Positions 35,471 through 43,638 of a stretch of DNA of 64,000 nucleotides are shown one piece after another. Made by a program: the position numbers and the translations under genes. Positions within the stretch are counted from its first letter, which is position 1. Each line of letters starts with the position of its first letter. Below the pieces are notes generated by a model. That model did no database searches. It was not told the origin of the DNA and saw only the letters and a program-made list of their open reading frames with translations. The DNA lies in contig NZ_CXWE01000001.1 in assembly GCF_001404515.1 (NCBI RefSeq), positions 620,001 to 684,000 on the forward strand. The letters are read 5' to 3'. Origin of the DNA: Roseibium album (GTDB lineage: Bacteria; Pseudomonadota; Alphaproteobacteria; Rhizobiales; Stappiaceae).

Positions 35471-36699
35471 GCGCGCCCCTCCAGCACCGCCAGTGCTTCG
35501 CGGAAGAAATCTGGGCCTCCGAAATTGCCCGATTTCAGAGCAAGGACGAGTTCGCTTCCGGTAACCTTGAGCGCGGGCACACCGGCCGCAATCCTCGGTC
35601 CAACCTCAAGCGTGTTGGCTGAGACACCGGAGACGACCGCACCGGAGGTCTCGCCTCCGGCCACAACAATCCGTGTTACACCTGCCTGTGAGAGAGCTGC
35701 GGCAAGATCTGAAAAGAGGTGCTCAACCGATTGGGAGCTTTCGTCTTTTCCGTATCTTTCCTGTGCGGCTGTTATCACATCTGGTTCCGCAGACGAATAG
35801 ATGAGCGGAGGTGTATCCTGTTGCAGCACCCAATCAACAAGTTGTTCAGGCGACACCCTGTTTTCCATGATGTCCGCAACCGCAATCTCGCGCGCGGGAG
35901 CGAAGGCCTTGAATGTTGCCACCTGTTCGCGCGTTGCCGTTGAGCACGAGCCGGACAGGACCACCGCCTTGCCGGAAAGACCATGCCAGCGGGTCTCCCT
36001 GCGCACCACGTCAAAATTTTCGGGCAGACCGAGCGCAATGCCGGAACCGCCGACAATGAGTTTCCGATCAACTGCCGCCCGTCCCAAGGCAACAAGATCT
36101 TCGTTTCGAACCGCGTCCGCGATGAACATGGCCCTTCCGGCATCGGACAGTGTGGCAACGATTGCATCAACTCCGCCCCGGACTGTGGAAATTGGTACAT
36201 GACCCACGGTCCAGTCTGTCTGGGCGGCAAGCACGCGGCGCAGATCCGGGTCGCGCATGGGTGTCAGAGGATGATTTTGCATGCCGCTTTCACTGAGCAG
36301 CCTGTCCTTCACAAACAGATGCCCTTCGTAGACGGTGCGTCCGTTTTCAGGAAAGGCTGGACAGACCAGAACGGAGGTCTCGCCGAGACGGTCGGCAAGC
36401 GCTGCACCGACCGGGCCGATGTTTCCCTCGTCGGTGGAATCGAAAGTCGAGCAGATCTTGAAGACAATCTGTTCGCACCCCTGGTCGACAAGCCAGTCGC
36501 AGGCCTTGAGCGAAACCTCAATGGCGTCACCCGCAGGCGCTGTTCTCGACTTAAGCCCGACGACACCGGCTTCAATGTCACTGTTGGCCGCCCTGGACGG
36601 TACGCCGACATACTGGGCCGTCCGCATGCCGCCTTCAGACAGTGTCAAGGCGATGTCGGACGCGCCGGTAAAATCATCTGCAATCACACCCAGCTTCAT
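35467..36699 (-). CDS. Four-carbon acid sugar kinase (OtnK-like, formerly DUF1537)
   Basis: 410 residues from ATG 36699, which overlaps the upstream stop (ATGA). An in-frame start 12 bases earlier exists. The N-terminal nucleotide-free domain starts LGVIADDFTGASDIALTLSE. The C-terminal ATP domain contains VVAGGETSGAVVSG and GPRIAAGVPAL. The family phosphorylates threonate, erythronate or 3-oxo-tetronates. It sits between an MBL-fold lactonase-like gene and the class II aldolase gene. Confidence 0.92.
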   Translation of the reverse strand: MKLGVIADDFTGASDIALTLSEGGMRTAQYVGVPSRAANSDIEAGVVGLKSRTAPAGDAIEVSLKACDWLVDQGCEQIVFKICSTFDSTDEGNIGPVGAALADRLGETSVLVCPAFPENGRTVYEGHLFVKDRLLSESGMQNHPLTPMRDPDLRRVLAAQTDWTVGHVPISTVRGGVDAIVATLSDAGRAMFIADAVRNEDLVALGRAAVDRKLIVGGSGIALGLPENFDVVRRETRWHGLSGKAVVLSGSCSTATREQVATFKAFAPAREIAVADIMENRVSPEQLVDWVLQQDTPPLIYSSAEPDVITAAQERYGKDESSQSVEHLFSDLAAALSQAGVTRIVVAGGETSGAVVSGVSANTLEVGPRIAAGVPALKVTGSELVLALKSGNFGGPDFFREALAVLEGRA

Positions 36700-37493
36700 G
36701 CGTCTATCCATTTGGTCGGACCGTGGTCGAGGCGAGTAACGTGGTCCGGTCCGTGGGAAGGAAAAAAGTCCCGCACAAGTGGATCATGTCCTGGGATGAC
36801 GAGCCTGTCTGCGCTGGCAAGCTGCCGAATGGTCCTGAACCCCTCCAGCATGTCATCGAGATCGACAACAATCGGGAACGGTTTTTCGTCGAGAAAGTTC
36901 TCGTAATAGTGGGACGTATCGGAGGCGAGGCACATCCAGCCCGCTTCGGTCAACACTCTCACGGCCTGAAGACCCTTGCTGTGACCACCCGTGTGATGAA
37001 CCGTCACACCTTCCCTTACCTGCCCATCGCCTTCGTGAAAGACGACGCGGCCTGAATACAGACGCTGCACAGCCTCGCAGACATGGTCAGCCGTGAAGGG
37101 GTCTTTCAGCGTTCCGTGGCACATGCAGGGGCCTGTTGCATAGGCCATTTCCGCCGCCTGCAAATGGATCGTCGCGTTCGGGAAATGCTTCAGACCGCCT
37201 GCGTGGTCGTAGTGAAGATGTGTAACGATGATTGTCGAGACCGTCTGCGGGTCGACGCCGAGCGGCGCAAGCGCTTCAACCGGGTTCAGCCTGATGGGCC
37301 GTCCGCGCCGGTCGCCTTCCTCCTGGTCATAGCCGGTGTCGACCAGGACAATCTCGCTCCCCTGGCGCAGCACCCAGATGAAGTAGTCCATCTCGTGGGG
37401 AAGATGATGATCGTCATCAAGGATGAAGCTGTCTTTGCGGGTCCGTTGGTTCCTGTCCGCATATTTTACGGCAAAGACTTCCCAGGGTGTCAT
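36696..37493 (-). CDS. MBL-fold hydrolase, N-acyl-homoserine-lactonase-like family
   Basis: 265 residues. The metallo-beta-lactamase metal motif is THLHYDHAGG at about residues 90-99. GGHSKGLQAV supplies a later His, SDTSHYYEN a bridging Asp, and IPGHDPLV the last His. This group includes AHL lactonases such as AttM/BlcC. In a sugar-acid operon a tetronolactonase role is equally possible. ATGA overlaps join it to the genes on both sides (quinol-monooxygenase-like upstream, kinase downstream). Confidence 0.88.
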   Translation of the reverse strand: MTPWEVFAVKYADRNQRTRKDSFILDDDHHLPHEMDYFIWVLRQGSEIVLVDTGYDQEEGDRRGRPIRLNPVEALAPLGVDPQTVSTIIVTHLHYDHAGGLKHFPNATIHLQAAEMAYATGPCMCHGTLKDPFTADHVCEAVQRLYSGRVVFHEGDGQVREGVTVHHTGGHSKGLQAVRVLTEAGWMCLASDTSHYYENFLDEKPFPIVVDLDDMLEGFRTIRQLASADRLVIPGHDPLVRDFFPSHGPDHVTRLDHGPTKWIDA

Positions 37494-37780
37494 GATCTTA
37501 CCTTCGCATAAGTCGCAACGGACTTTTCGGAAATCATCGGCGCGACCTGAGCATCAAAGGCCTGAAAATGCGGGGTTTTCAGATGCGCCTGGAAAGCGGC
37601 CGCGTCATCATAGATTTCATAGAGAAAAACTTCATTCAGCCTGTCCGGATCGGAGCAGACATCAAATTGCCGGCATCCGGGTTCGCCTTCAAGCGAGGCT
37701 TTGGCATTCTCGATCATCAGAGGCATGAAGGTTTCGAACATTCCGTCCCTGATCTGGAATTGGACCGTGACTGCAAACAC
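37490..37780 (-). CDS. Antibiotic-biosynthesis-monooxygenase (ABM) domain protein
   Basis: 96 residues, a single dimeric alpha/beta-barrel domain. It begins MFAVTVQFQIRDGMFETFMP, with GCRQFDVCSDPDRLNEVFLY and IYDDAAAFQAHLKTPHF as the usual ABM blocks. Members include YgiN-type quinol monooxygenases, but many are uncharacterised. It overlaps the lactonase-like gene by four bases. Its job in a four-carbon acid-sugar operon is unclear. Confidence 0.85.
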   Translation of the reverse strand: MFAVTVQFQIRDGMFETFMPLMIENAKASLEGEPGCRQFDVCSDPDRLNEVFLYEIYDDAAAFQAHLKTPHFQAFDAQVAPMISEKSVATYAKVRS

Positions 37781-37793
37781 GTGGTTCTCCTTG

Positions 37794-39077
37794 TTACCGG
37801 AAAAGATGCACCATACCCATTGAGACGAACGGGATATAGGTCACGGCGAGAAGAGCCGCGATGGCAGCGAGGTAGAGGTGCGCCATGTTGCGCGCGATGG
37901 TAAGCACACCGACACCGGAAATCCTGGAGGCAACGTAAAGCGTTGCTCCCACGGGTGGTGTGAACAGACCGACGGCAACGTTACAGGTCATGATCACCCC
38001 GAGGTGAACGGGGTCGACGCCGAAGGCTTTTGCCGTTGGCAGGAACAAGGGGGCCGTGAGCAGGATTGCGGGAACCGGGTCGAGTACAAGCCCGAGAATA
38101 AGCAGGACAATGTTCACAAGCAGAAGGAACATCCAGGGACCGCTAGAAAATTCCTGGACGAAACCGACCAGTATCTGCGGCATCTGTTCGAGCGTGATCA
38201 GCCAGCCGAGCACGGTGGTAGCACCGATAACCACCATCACCACGGCACTTGTTACGAACGAATCCACCAGAAGCCTCGGCAGGTCCCTCAGTTTGAAGTC
38301 TCGATAGACGACTGTGGTCACGAACAGTCCATAGACAACGGCAAGCGCGGCGGCTTCGGTCGGCGTGACCCAGCCGGTGAAAATGCCGCCTAGGATAAGG
38401 ACCGGCATGAAGAGGGCGGGGGCTGTTCCGATGAAGGAGCTTCTCAGTTCTTTCAAGGAGGTTGTTCGCCCACCCGGGTCGCACTTGCTGGTCTTGCCGA
38501 CGTAGTAGCAGACCGCCATGAACATGGCACCAAACAGGATGCCGGGGACCATGCCGCCCAAAAACAGGTCCGCAACCGAAACATTGCCGACAAAGCCGTA
38601 GATCAGCATCGGAATGGAGGGAGGAATGATGATCCCGATCGTACCGGCGGCGGCGACAAGCCCGGCCGCAAATGCGGTATTGTAGCCTTCTCGCGACATG
38701 TTCTTGATCATGACCGAACCGATTGCGGCACTGTCGGCAATGGCGGATCCGGAAATGCCGCCGAAGATCATCGAGGCTCCGACAACGACCATGCCGAGGC
38801 CGCCGGCCATGAACCCGAAGGCGGCGCGCGCAAATCCGATGATGCGCAGACCTACACCGCCGCGACTCATCATTTCACCAGCGACGATGAATAGCGGTAT
38901 CGCCAGGAAATGGTTTGGCTCGACGCCGCCGATGAAGTTGAGGAAGAGCGCCTGCAGCGGATAGCCGAGGTCAAAGACAATGATTGGCAAAACAGCCGTA
39001 ATCAGGATGGCCCACACAAGGGGAACGCCTAGAAAGACCGTGGTCAGGAACACGGCTACGACGAATATCAGGATCAT
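37794..39077 (-). CDS. dctM: TRAP transporter large permease (DctM)
   Basis: 427 residues from ATG 39077, overlapping the dctQ stop by four bases. The frame is open to 39428 but that would cover dctQ. About 12 membrane helices are predicted. Landmarks are VPLVWAILITAVLPI, SGSAIADSAAIGSVMI and VGLFTPPVGATLYVAS, typical of DctM. It uses an ion gradient to import organic acids delivered by the binding protein encoded two genes upstream. Confidence 0.94.
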   Translation of the reverse strand: MILIFVVAVFLTTVFLGVPLVWAILITAVLPIIVFDLGYPLQALFLNFIGGVEPNHFLAIPLFIVAGEMMSRGGVGLRIIGFARAAFGFMAGGLGMVVVGASMIFGGISGSAIADSAAIGSVMIKNMSREGYNTAFAAGLVAAAGTIGIIIPPSIPMLIYGFVGNVSVADLFLGGMVPGILFGAMFMAVCYYVGKTSKCDPGGRTTSLKELRSSFIGTAPALFMPVLILGGIFTGWVTPTEAAALAVVYGLFVTTVVYRDFKLRDLPRLLVDSFVTSAVVMVVIGATTVLGWLITLEQMPQILVGFVQEFSSGPWMFLLLVNIVLLILGLVLDPVPAILLTAPLFLPTAKAFGVDPVHLGVIMTCNVAVGLFTPPVGATLYVASRISGVGVLTIARNMAHLYLAAIAALLAVTYIPFVSMGMVHLFR

Positions 39078-39610
39078 AGCAGCGCCTCCCCGCCATCCGA
39101 ATGCGTTCCGTGAGGCACGACCGGGTTCCGGATATCGAAAACCATGTTGAATAGATGAAAGATCAGCGTCAGTGCCATGCCGACGGGCATGGATGCGTAG
39201 AGAAGCCCGACAGGCCAGTAGAGAACCGTCGTCTTCTGTGCCCAGGTGTGAACCGAGATGTTGTATCCTGTGTAGATCAGGCTGATCAAAAGGACTGCGA
39301 TGATTACGTCGATGGCGATCGAGAGCAGTCTTTGCGCGGCAAACGGCATGAGCCGTTCGACGATCTCCGTCACGCGCATATGCGCCCCGCGTGCCACAGC
39401 CGCTGCGCAGCCGGTGAATGTGCTCCACAGCAGCAGAAAGCTGGTAACCTCAAGGGACCAGGCCAGGTCAAAGCCGGCAAAGCCCCGGAGCCAGGCGTTG
39501 CAGAACACAAGTGTGACAATCGAAAAGCCTCCCAGCATGAGGCCAAAGTCCACCAGATGGCTGAGCCAGCGAAGCACAGCCGGATAATGATCTCGGTAAT
39601 CCACGGTCAT
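39074..39610 (-). CDS. dctQ: TRAP transporter small permease (DctQ)
   Basis: 178 residues with four predicted membrane helices: GFSIVTLVFCNAWLRGF, FLLLWSTFTGCAAAVARGAHMRV, SIAIDVIIAVLLISLIYTG and GLLYASMPVGMALTLIF. ARGAHMRV after helix two is the common DctQ motif. It pairs with DctM, to which it is translationally coupled. Confidence 0.92.
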   Translation of the reverse strand: MTVDYRDHYPAVLRWLSHLVDFGLMLGGFSIVTLVFCNAWLRGFAGFDLAWSLEVTSFLLLWSTFTGCAAAVARGAHMRVTEIVERLMPFAAQRLLSIAIDVIIAVLLISLIYTGYNISVHTWAQKTTVLYWPVGLLYASMPVGMALTLIFHLFNMVFDIRNPVVPHGTHSDGGEALL

Positions 39611-39617
39611 CTCTTTT

Positions 39618-39648
39618 GAAAAGGACCGGAGCCGAAAAGGCTCCGGTC
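39618..39648 (-). terminator. Hairpin between dctP and dctQ
   Basis: On the minus strand GACCGGAGCC and GGCTCCGGTC form a perfect 10-bp stem around a 5-base loop, followed by CTTTTC. It starts 16 bases after the dctP stop. It probably acts as a partial terminator or mRNA stabiliser, giving more binding protein than permease. Confidence 0.6.
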
Positions 39649-39663
39649 AGTTGATGCTCTAGG

Positions 39664-40677
39664 TCAGTTTTGCGCCGGAAGCGCGTCTCTGATGGCCGCG
39701 GCATCGGAGAGGATATTGTTGACAGCTTCCTCGCCGTAGACGTCTTTTGCTTTTGCATAAACCGGCTGCACGGCTTCGCGGAACGGTCCGATTTCAGGAA
39801 CGCTGACCTTGGCGCCGTCCTCTGTCATCTGGGACAGCTGGCTGTCGACGGAGCTTTTCACCAGGTTGCGGCTGAAGGCTGCGGATTCGGCAGCTGCCTT
39901 CCGTACTGCTTCCTTGTCTTCGTCAGAAAAGGATTGCCAGGTCTTCTCGGCAATCGTCAGGGGCAGCGGGCTATAGACATGACGCGTCAGCGTGATGTTG
40001 GGAGCCACTTCATAGAACCGAAGGGAATTGATCGTGTCGACCGGGTTCTCCTGGCCATTCACGATGCCTTGCTGGATCGACAGGTAGACATCTGTGATCG
40101 GCATGACGACCGTCTGAAAACCGATGGCTTCCATCGACCAGCGGATCATGTCGTTCGGAAAGACGCGCATCTTCATGGATTGGGCGTCTTCGGGGGAAGC
40201 GAGCGGCTCGTTCGTGGTGAAGCTCCGGAAACCGGCCTCCCAGGTAGACAGGACGCGGAAGCCCTTTTCAGGCAGCTTGTCAAATTCGCCCTGCAGCCAA
40301 TCCGAATTGTCATAGAGTTCCCAGCCCTGCTCATATGTGTCGACCAGGAACGGCATCGCAGTGAGGTTAAGCGTCGGCAGGTGAGTGGCGTAGCTGCCCG
40401 TTGCGGAGACCGTAAAGTCGATGCCACCGAGCTGGAGCAGTTCAATGGCCTTCGGATCGTTTGCCAGCTGACCCGACGGGAAGATCTGAACTTCATAGCG
40501 TCCGTCTGTGTATTCTGCGACCTTTTCGGCAAAAAGCTCCGCCGCCGCCTGGCGAGAACCACCAGGATTGTCCGTATGGCTGAACCGGAGCGTTTCCGCG
40601 GCAGCAGCGCTTCCCGCACTCGCCACAACGATTGCAGCGCTCATCAGCAGACGGCTCAGGGTTTTCTTATCAAGCAT
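39664..40677 (-). CDS. dctP: TRAP transporter substrate-binding protein (DctP)
   Basis: 337 residues. The signal peptide spans residues 1-27 and ends SAAAA/E. Landmarks are LRFSHTDNPGGSRQAAAELF, VQIFPSGQLANDPKAIELLQ and GFRSFTTNEPLASPEDAQSM, followed by QENPVDTI, the usual DctP substrate region with an Arg for the carboxylate. It binds an organic acid in the periplasm, plausibly a four-carbon sugar acid given the neighbours. It is divergent from the Gfo/Idh and GntR genes. Confidence 0.94.
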   Translation of the reverse strand: MLDKKTLSRLLMSAAIVVASAGSAAAAETLRFSHTDNPGGSRQAAAELFAEKVAEYTDGRYEVQIFPSGQLANDPKAIELLQLGGIDFTVSATGSYATHLPTLNLTAMPFLVDTYEQGWELYDNSDWLQGEFDKLPEKGFRVLSTWEAGFRSFTTNEPLASPEDAQSMKMRVFPNDMIRWSMEAIGFQTVVMPITDVYLSIQQGIVNGQENPVDTINSLRFYEVAPNITLTRHVYSPLPLTIAEKTWQSFSDEDKEAVRKAAAESAAFSRNLVKSSVDSQLSQMTEDGAKVSVPEIGPFREAVQPVYAKAKDVYGEEAVNNILSDAAAIRDALPAQN

Positions 40678-40728
40678 TCCAGTCTCCTCCCACGATCGGA
40701 TTTGAGATCGTATCTAATTACACATTGA

Positions 40729-40744
40729 TTTGCGTATACGTAAT
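40729..40744. promoter_or_regulatory. Candidate GntR (FCD) operator in the dctP / Gfo-Idh divergent region
   Basis: TTTGCGTATACGTAAT centres on the palindrome CGTATACG, similar to the TATAC-core sites of FCD-type GntR proteins. It lies between divergent dctP and the Gfo/Idh gene, upstream of the gntR-like gene at 41897. Confidence 0.5.
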
Positions 40745-40866
40745 TCAATCCCTTGTCAACTTGACTGATGTCCACTATCAAAAAGATGAAGATGCAGGCG
40801 CTCCAGAAAGGTGCTGCGAAAACGACCCAATGTGCGTATCAGCGTCAGGGCCACGGAGAGAAAGCC

Positions 40867-41904
40867 ATGAAAAAAGACGGTGAGACTTTGCGGGTTGCGT
40901 GCCTGGGAGCCGGATATTTTGCCCGTTTTCACTACGAGGCCTGGCAGGATTTGCCGCGCGTCAGGCTTGTCGGCGCCTGCGACCGCGACCTGGAAAAGGC
41001 GAGGGCGACAGGTTTTCCCGCGTTCGATGAGTTGAAAACGATGTTGAAGATGGCGCGGCCGGATCTGCTCGACATTGTCACACCGCCGCAGACCCACCTT
41101 GCAGCCATTCGCATGGCAATAGACAATGGCGTCAAGGCACTCATTTGCCAGAAACCGTTTTGCAACTCGATCGAAGAGGCAAGAGAGGCCGTTCAACTGG
41201 CTGAAGCAGCGGGCATTCCTATTGTCGTCCACGAGAACTTCCGGTTCCAGCCCTGGTATCGCGCAATTAGACAGGCGCTTGACGACAAGCTTGTCGGTGA
41301 TTTGCTGCAGGTCACATTCCGCCTGCGCACCGGCGACGGGCAGGGGCCGGAAGCGTATCTGGACAGGCAACCCTATTTCCAGCGGATGCCGAGGCTGCTC
41401 ATTCACGAAACGGGCGTTCACTGGATCGATACGTTCCGCTATCTGCTCGGTGAGCCCGACGCGGTCTACGCGGATCTGCGAAAGCTGAACCCGGTGATTG
41501 CCGGGGAGGACGCCGGGTACTTCATTTTCGACTATCCGAACGGTGCCCGGGCGTTGTTTGACGGCAACAGGCTGCTCGATCACGCCGCTGAAAATTGCAG
41601 GACGACTCTCGGAGAAGCGCTTGTGGAGGGAACATTGGGAACGCTCAGTCTTGCTGGAGACGGTTCCGTGCGATTGCGGTCTTTCGGCTCGACGGAAGAG
41701 AAGGTGCTGTTGGCCGCTCGAAAGTGGCAGGGCTTCGGAGGTGACTGTGTCAAGAATCTGATATGTCACGTGGTTGAGGGTCTTCTTGACGGCAAGCCGT
41801 TGGAGAACGAGGCAAGGGACTATCTCAAGGTGATTGCGATCGAACGGGCACTCTACCGTTCTGATCGCGAAGGCATGAAAATCCGGGGGTTCGAAAGTGC
41901 TTGA
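40867..41904 (+). CDS. Gfo/Idh/MocA-family oxidoreductase
   Basis: 345 residues from ATG 40867, with GGAGAGAAAG upstream. The frame extends to 40768 without support. The N-terminal fold is VACLGAGYFARFHYEAW. The EKP motif reads CQKPFCNSIEEA, with Gln in place of Glu/Asp. HENFRFQPWYRAI and HETGVHWIDTFRYLLG follow. It probably oxidises a sugar or sugar acid that feeds the TRAP-linked pathway. It overlaps the GntR gene by 8 bases. Confidence 0.9.
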   Translation: MKKDGETLRVACLGAGYFARFHYEAWQDLPRVRLVGACDRDLEKARATGFPAFDELKTMLKMARPDLLDIVTPPQTHLAAIRMAIDNGVKALICQKPFCNSIEEAREAVQLAEAAGIPIVVHENFRFQPWYRAIRQALDDKLVGDLLQVTFRLRTGDGQGPEAYLDRQPYFQRMPRLLIHETGVHWIDTFRYLLGEPDAVYADLRKLNPVIAGEDAGYFIFDYPNGARALFDGNRLLDHAAENCRTTLGEALVEGTLGTLSLAGDGSVRLRSFGSTEEKVLLAARKWQGFGGDCVKNLICHVVEGLLDGKPLENEARDYLKVIAIERALYRSDREGMKIRGFESA

Positions 41905-42571
41905 AGCACAGAAACCGAAGACGATCACGACACAGGCGATGGAGCAGATCCGTCAGCTGATCTTCGACGGTGAACTTGCTGCAGGGTCGGACCATCTGGA
42001 AAGCGAGCTCGCCGACCGGCTCGGCATGTCGCGAACGCCGGTCCGGGAGGCAACGCTGATGCTGGCCCAGCAGGGTCTGTTGGAAGTGCGTCCCAGAAAG
42101 GGCGTTCGCATTGCAACACTTTCATTGACGGACATGGAAGAAATCTATGCGGTACTGACGGAGTTGGAGAGCCTGGCCGCGGAAGAAGCAGCTGAAAAAG
42201 GATATTCGGAATCGGATCTGGCGACCCTTCAGCGTGCGATCGAGGCGATGGAAGATGCGCTTGAGCGGCAGGACCGGGAAGACTGGGCCGTTGCGGACAA
42301 TGATTTTCACGAAGAACTTGTCCGGCTGGGTGGCAATTCCAGGGTCGAGACGATCGTCTCCATGATGGCGAACCAGGTGAGGCGCGCCAGGGCCATGACC
42401 TTGTTCATTCGTCCTTTGCCGGTCAAGTCCAACGAGGATCACCGGGCGGTTTATGATGCCATCAGACAAGGCGATCCGGTGACCGCCCGACAGCGTCACA
42501 GAGTCCATCGCCAACACGCAAGAGAAGTGCTGATCGACCTTCTGAAAAAACACAAACTGTTTCAACTTTAA
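41897..42571 (+). CDS. GntR-family regulator with FCD domain
   Basis: 224 residues. The N-terminal winged helix is ELADRLGMSRTPVREATLML with GLLEVRPRKGVRI. The C-terminal helical FCD domain binds a small acid through metal; D-x3-H residues appear in DNDFHEELVRLG. Coupled to the Gfo/Idh gene and next to the TRAP operon, it likely represses both in the absence of the sugar acid. Confidence 0.93.
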   Translation: MLEAQKPKTITTQAMEQIRQLIFDGELAAGSDHLESELADRLGMSRTPVREATLMLAQQGLLEVRPRKGVRIATLSLTDMEEIYAVLTELESLAAEEAAEKGYSESDLATLQRAIEAMEDALERQDREDWAVADNDFHEELVRLGGNSRVETIVSMMANQVRRARAMTLFIRPLPVKSNEDHRAVYDAIRQGDPVTARQRHRVHRQHAREVLIDLLKKHKLFQL

Positions 42572-42657
42572 GCGCTGTGCGGGCGGCCATGTTCGACCTT
42601 GATGAGTACGCCTTGGAATCCGGAACCAAGGAACAGTTCAGAGAACTGAACGCCTTT

Positions 42658-42776
42658 CTTGTCACCCCTGCGAAGGCACGGATCCAGTAAGCACTTGCCT
42701 TGAAATGGCCCGCGAACCGCAAATGAAGCTGGAATACTGGATCCCGGCTCGCGCTGCGCCTGGCCGGGATGACAAG
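42658..42776. repeat. Pair of inverted copies of a dispersed intergenic repeat
   Basis: Bases 42658-42689 (CTTGTCACCC...GGATCCAGTA) recur in reverse at 42735-42776 (TACTGGATCC...GGGATGACAAG). The right copy has its own inner palindrome TCCCGGC/GCCGGGA. The pair looks like a multicopy intergenic palindromic family, but only these two copies are visible here. Confidence 0.6.
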
Positions 42777-42797
42777 GAAGAGCGTGCGTCTTCGTTT

Positions 42798-43220
42798 CTA
42801 TCCGCCCTGCCAGACCTTGATCGCTTCAACCGGGTAGACGAGCATAAGAACGTTCAGGGTCAGATTGTCCCGGACCACCCAAAGCGCTAGCAGTTCGAAG
42901 ATGATCGCGGTCAATACTGTCACCCAGACTGGCATCCGCCAGGCAATGAAGAATCCGGCCAGCATCCAGACGATGTCGAATACAGAATTGAGCACGCTGT
43001 CGCCGGTATAGCCGACGGCGATTGTCGCTTCGCGGAACCGGTCGATGATCCAGGGACTGTTCTCGGCAACTTCCCACGCTGCTTCAAGGAAGATTGCTCC
43101 GAGCGCGCGCTCGCACACTGTACTTCGCCGGAACAGAAACCAGAGCACCCAGTAGAAAATGAAGCCGTGGATGATATGCGAGAAGGTGTACCAGCTAGCA
43201 TGTGTTGTAATGAGTCCACG
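42798..43220 (-). pseudogene. DUF2585 (UPF0314) membrane protein gene, truncated and frameshifted
   Basis: The downstream part reads WYTFSHIIHGFIFYWVLW, LEAAWEVAENSPWIIDRFRE, GYTGDSVLNSVFDIVWML and LTLNVLMLVYPVEAIKVWQG, a clear DUF2585 core with several membrane helices. The block that should precede WYTFSH (SQHLLD type) appears as DSLQHMLA in another frame. One base appears to be missing near 43200 (GCTGG where GACTGG fits). Further upstream a stop interrupts the frame and the usual N-terminal helix is not found. An internal start at 43148 would yield only 116 residues. Probably inactive, unless the base is a sequencing error. Confidence 0.7.
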
Positions 43221-43638
43221 AGATCGTCTGGCAGATTTGCGACGCCTCCAGCATAAATTTATCGATACTCAACACCGTCGATGTTTTTCGGCTAATGACG
43301 CATAACTTCACCGAGTATCAGTGTTTCATATAGGTGTTTGAAAAAATTATACGCTGTTTTCAATCTAGCAGAAAAGGCAAAGGAACAGATCGGTCGGCAA
43401 ATTGGCCGCGTGGCTGGTGCTTTTGCAAACGTTTACTCCATCAATATCTGCTATTCCCTGTTGAAACAGGTGTCATTGGCAGCACTCTTGGATACGAACA
43501 ACCAACACGCAATAAATTTGGTACTCGCACAAGAAGTCCGAATTAGCGCCTTATCATGCCGATCTTCAAACGATGTCTTGTAATTGGACCGGCAACCTAA
43601 GCCTTGTGGGCTCAAACTTAGATAGCGTTTGCAAACGA
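43221..43638. other. AT-rich gap between the DUF2585 relic and the lipase-like gene
   Basis: About 420 bases. A plus-strand frame of 81 codons starts TTG 43338 (KKLYAVFNLAEKAKEQIG) but has no recognisable family or good ribosome site. I do not count it as a gene. Confidence 0.4.

Noticed and set aside
39078-39428. Upstream extension of the DctM frame
   Set aside because: It lies inside dctQ and reads as arginine- and histidine-rich antisense-like sequence; ATG 39077 overlaps the dctQ stop as usual.
43338-43583. 81-codon plus-strand frame starting at TTG
   Set aside because: The sequence is protein-like in places but has a weak start and no recognised family.
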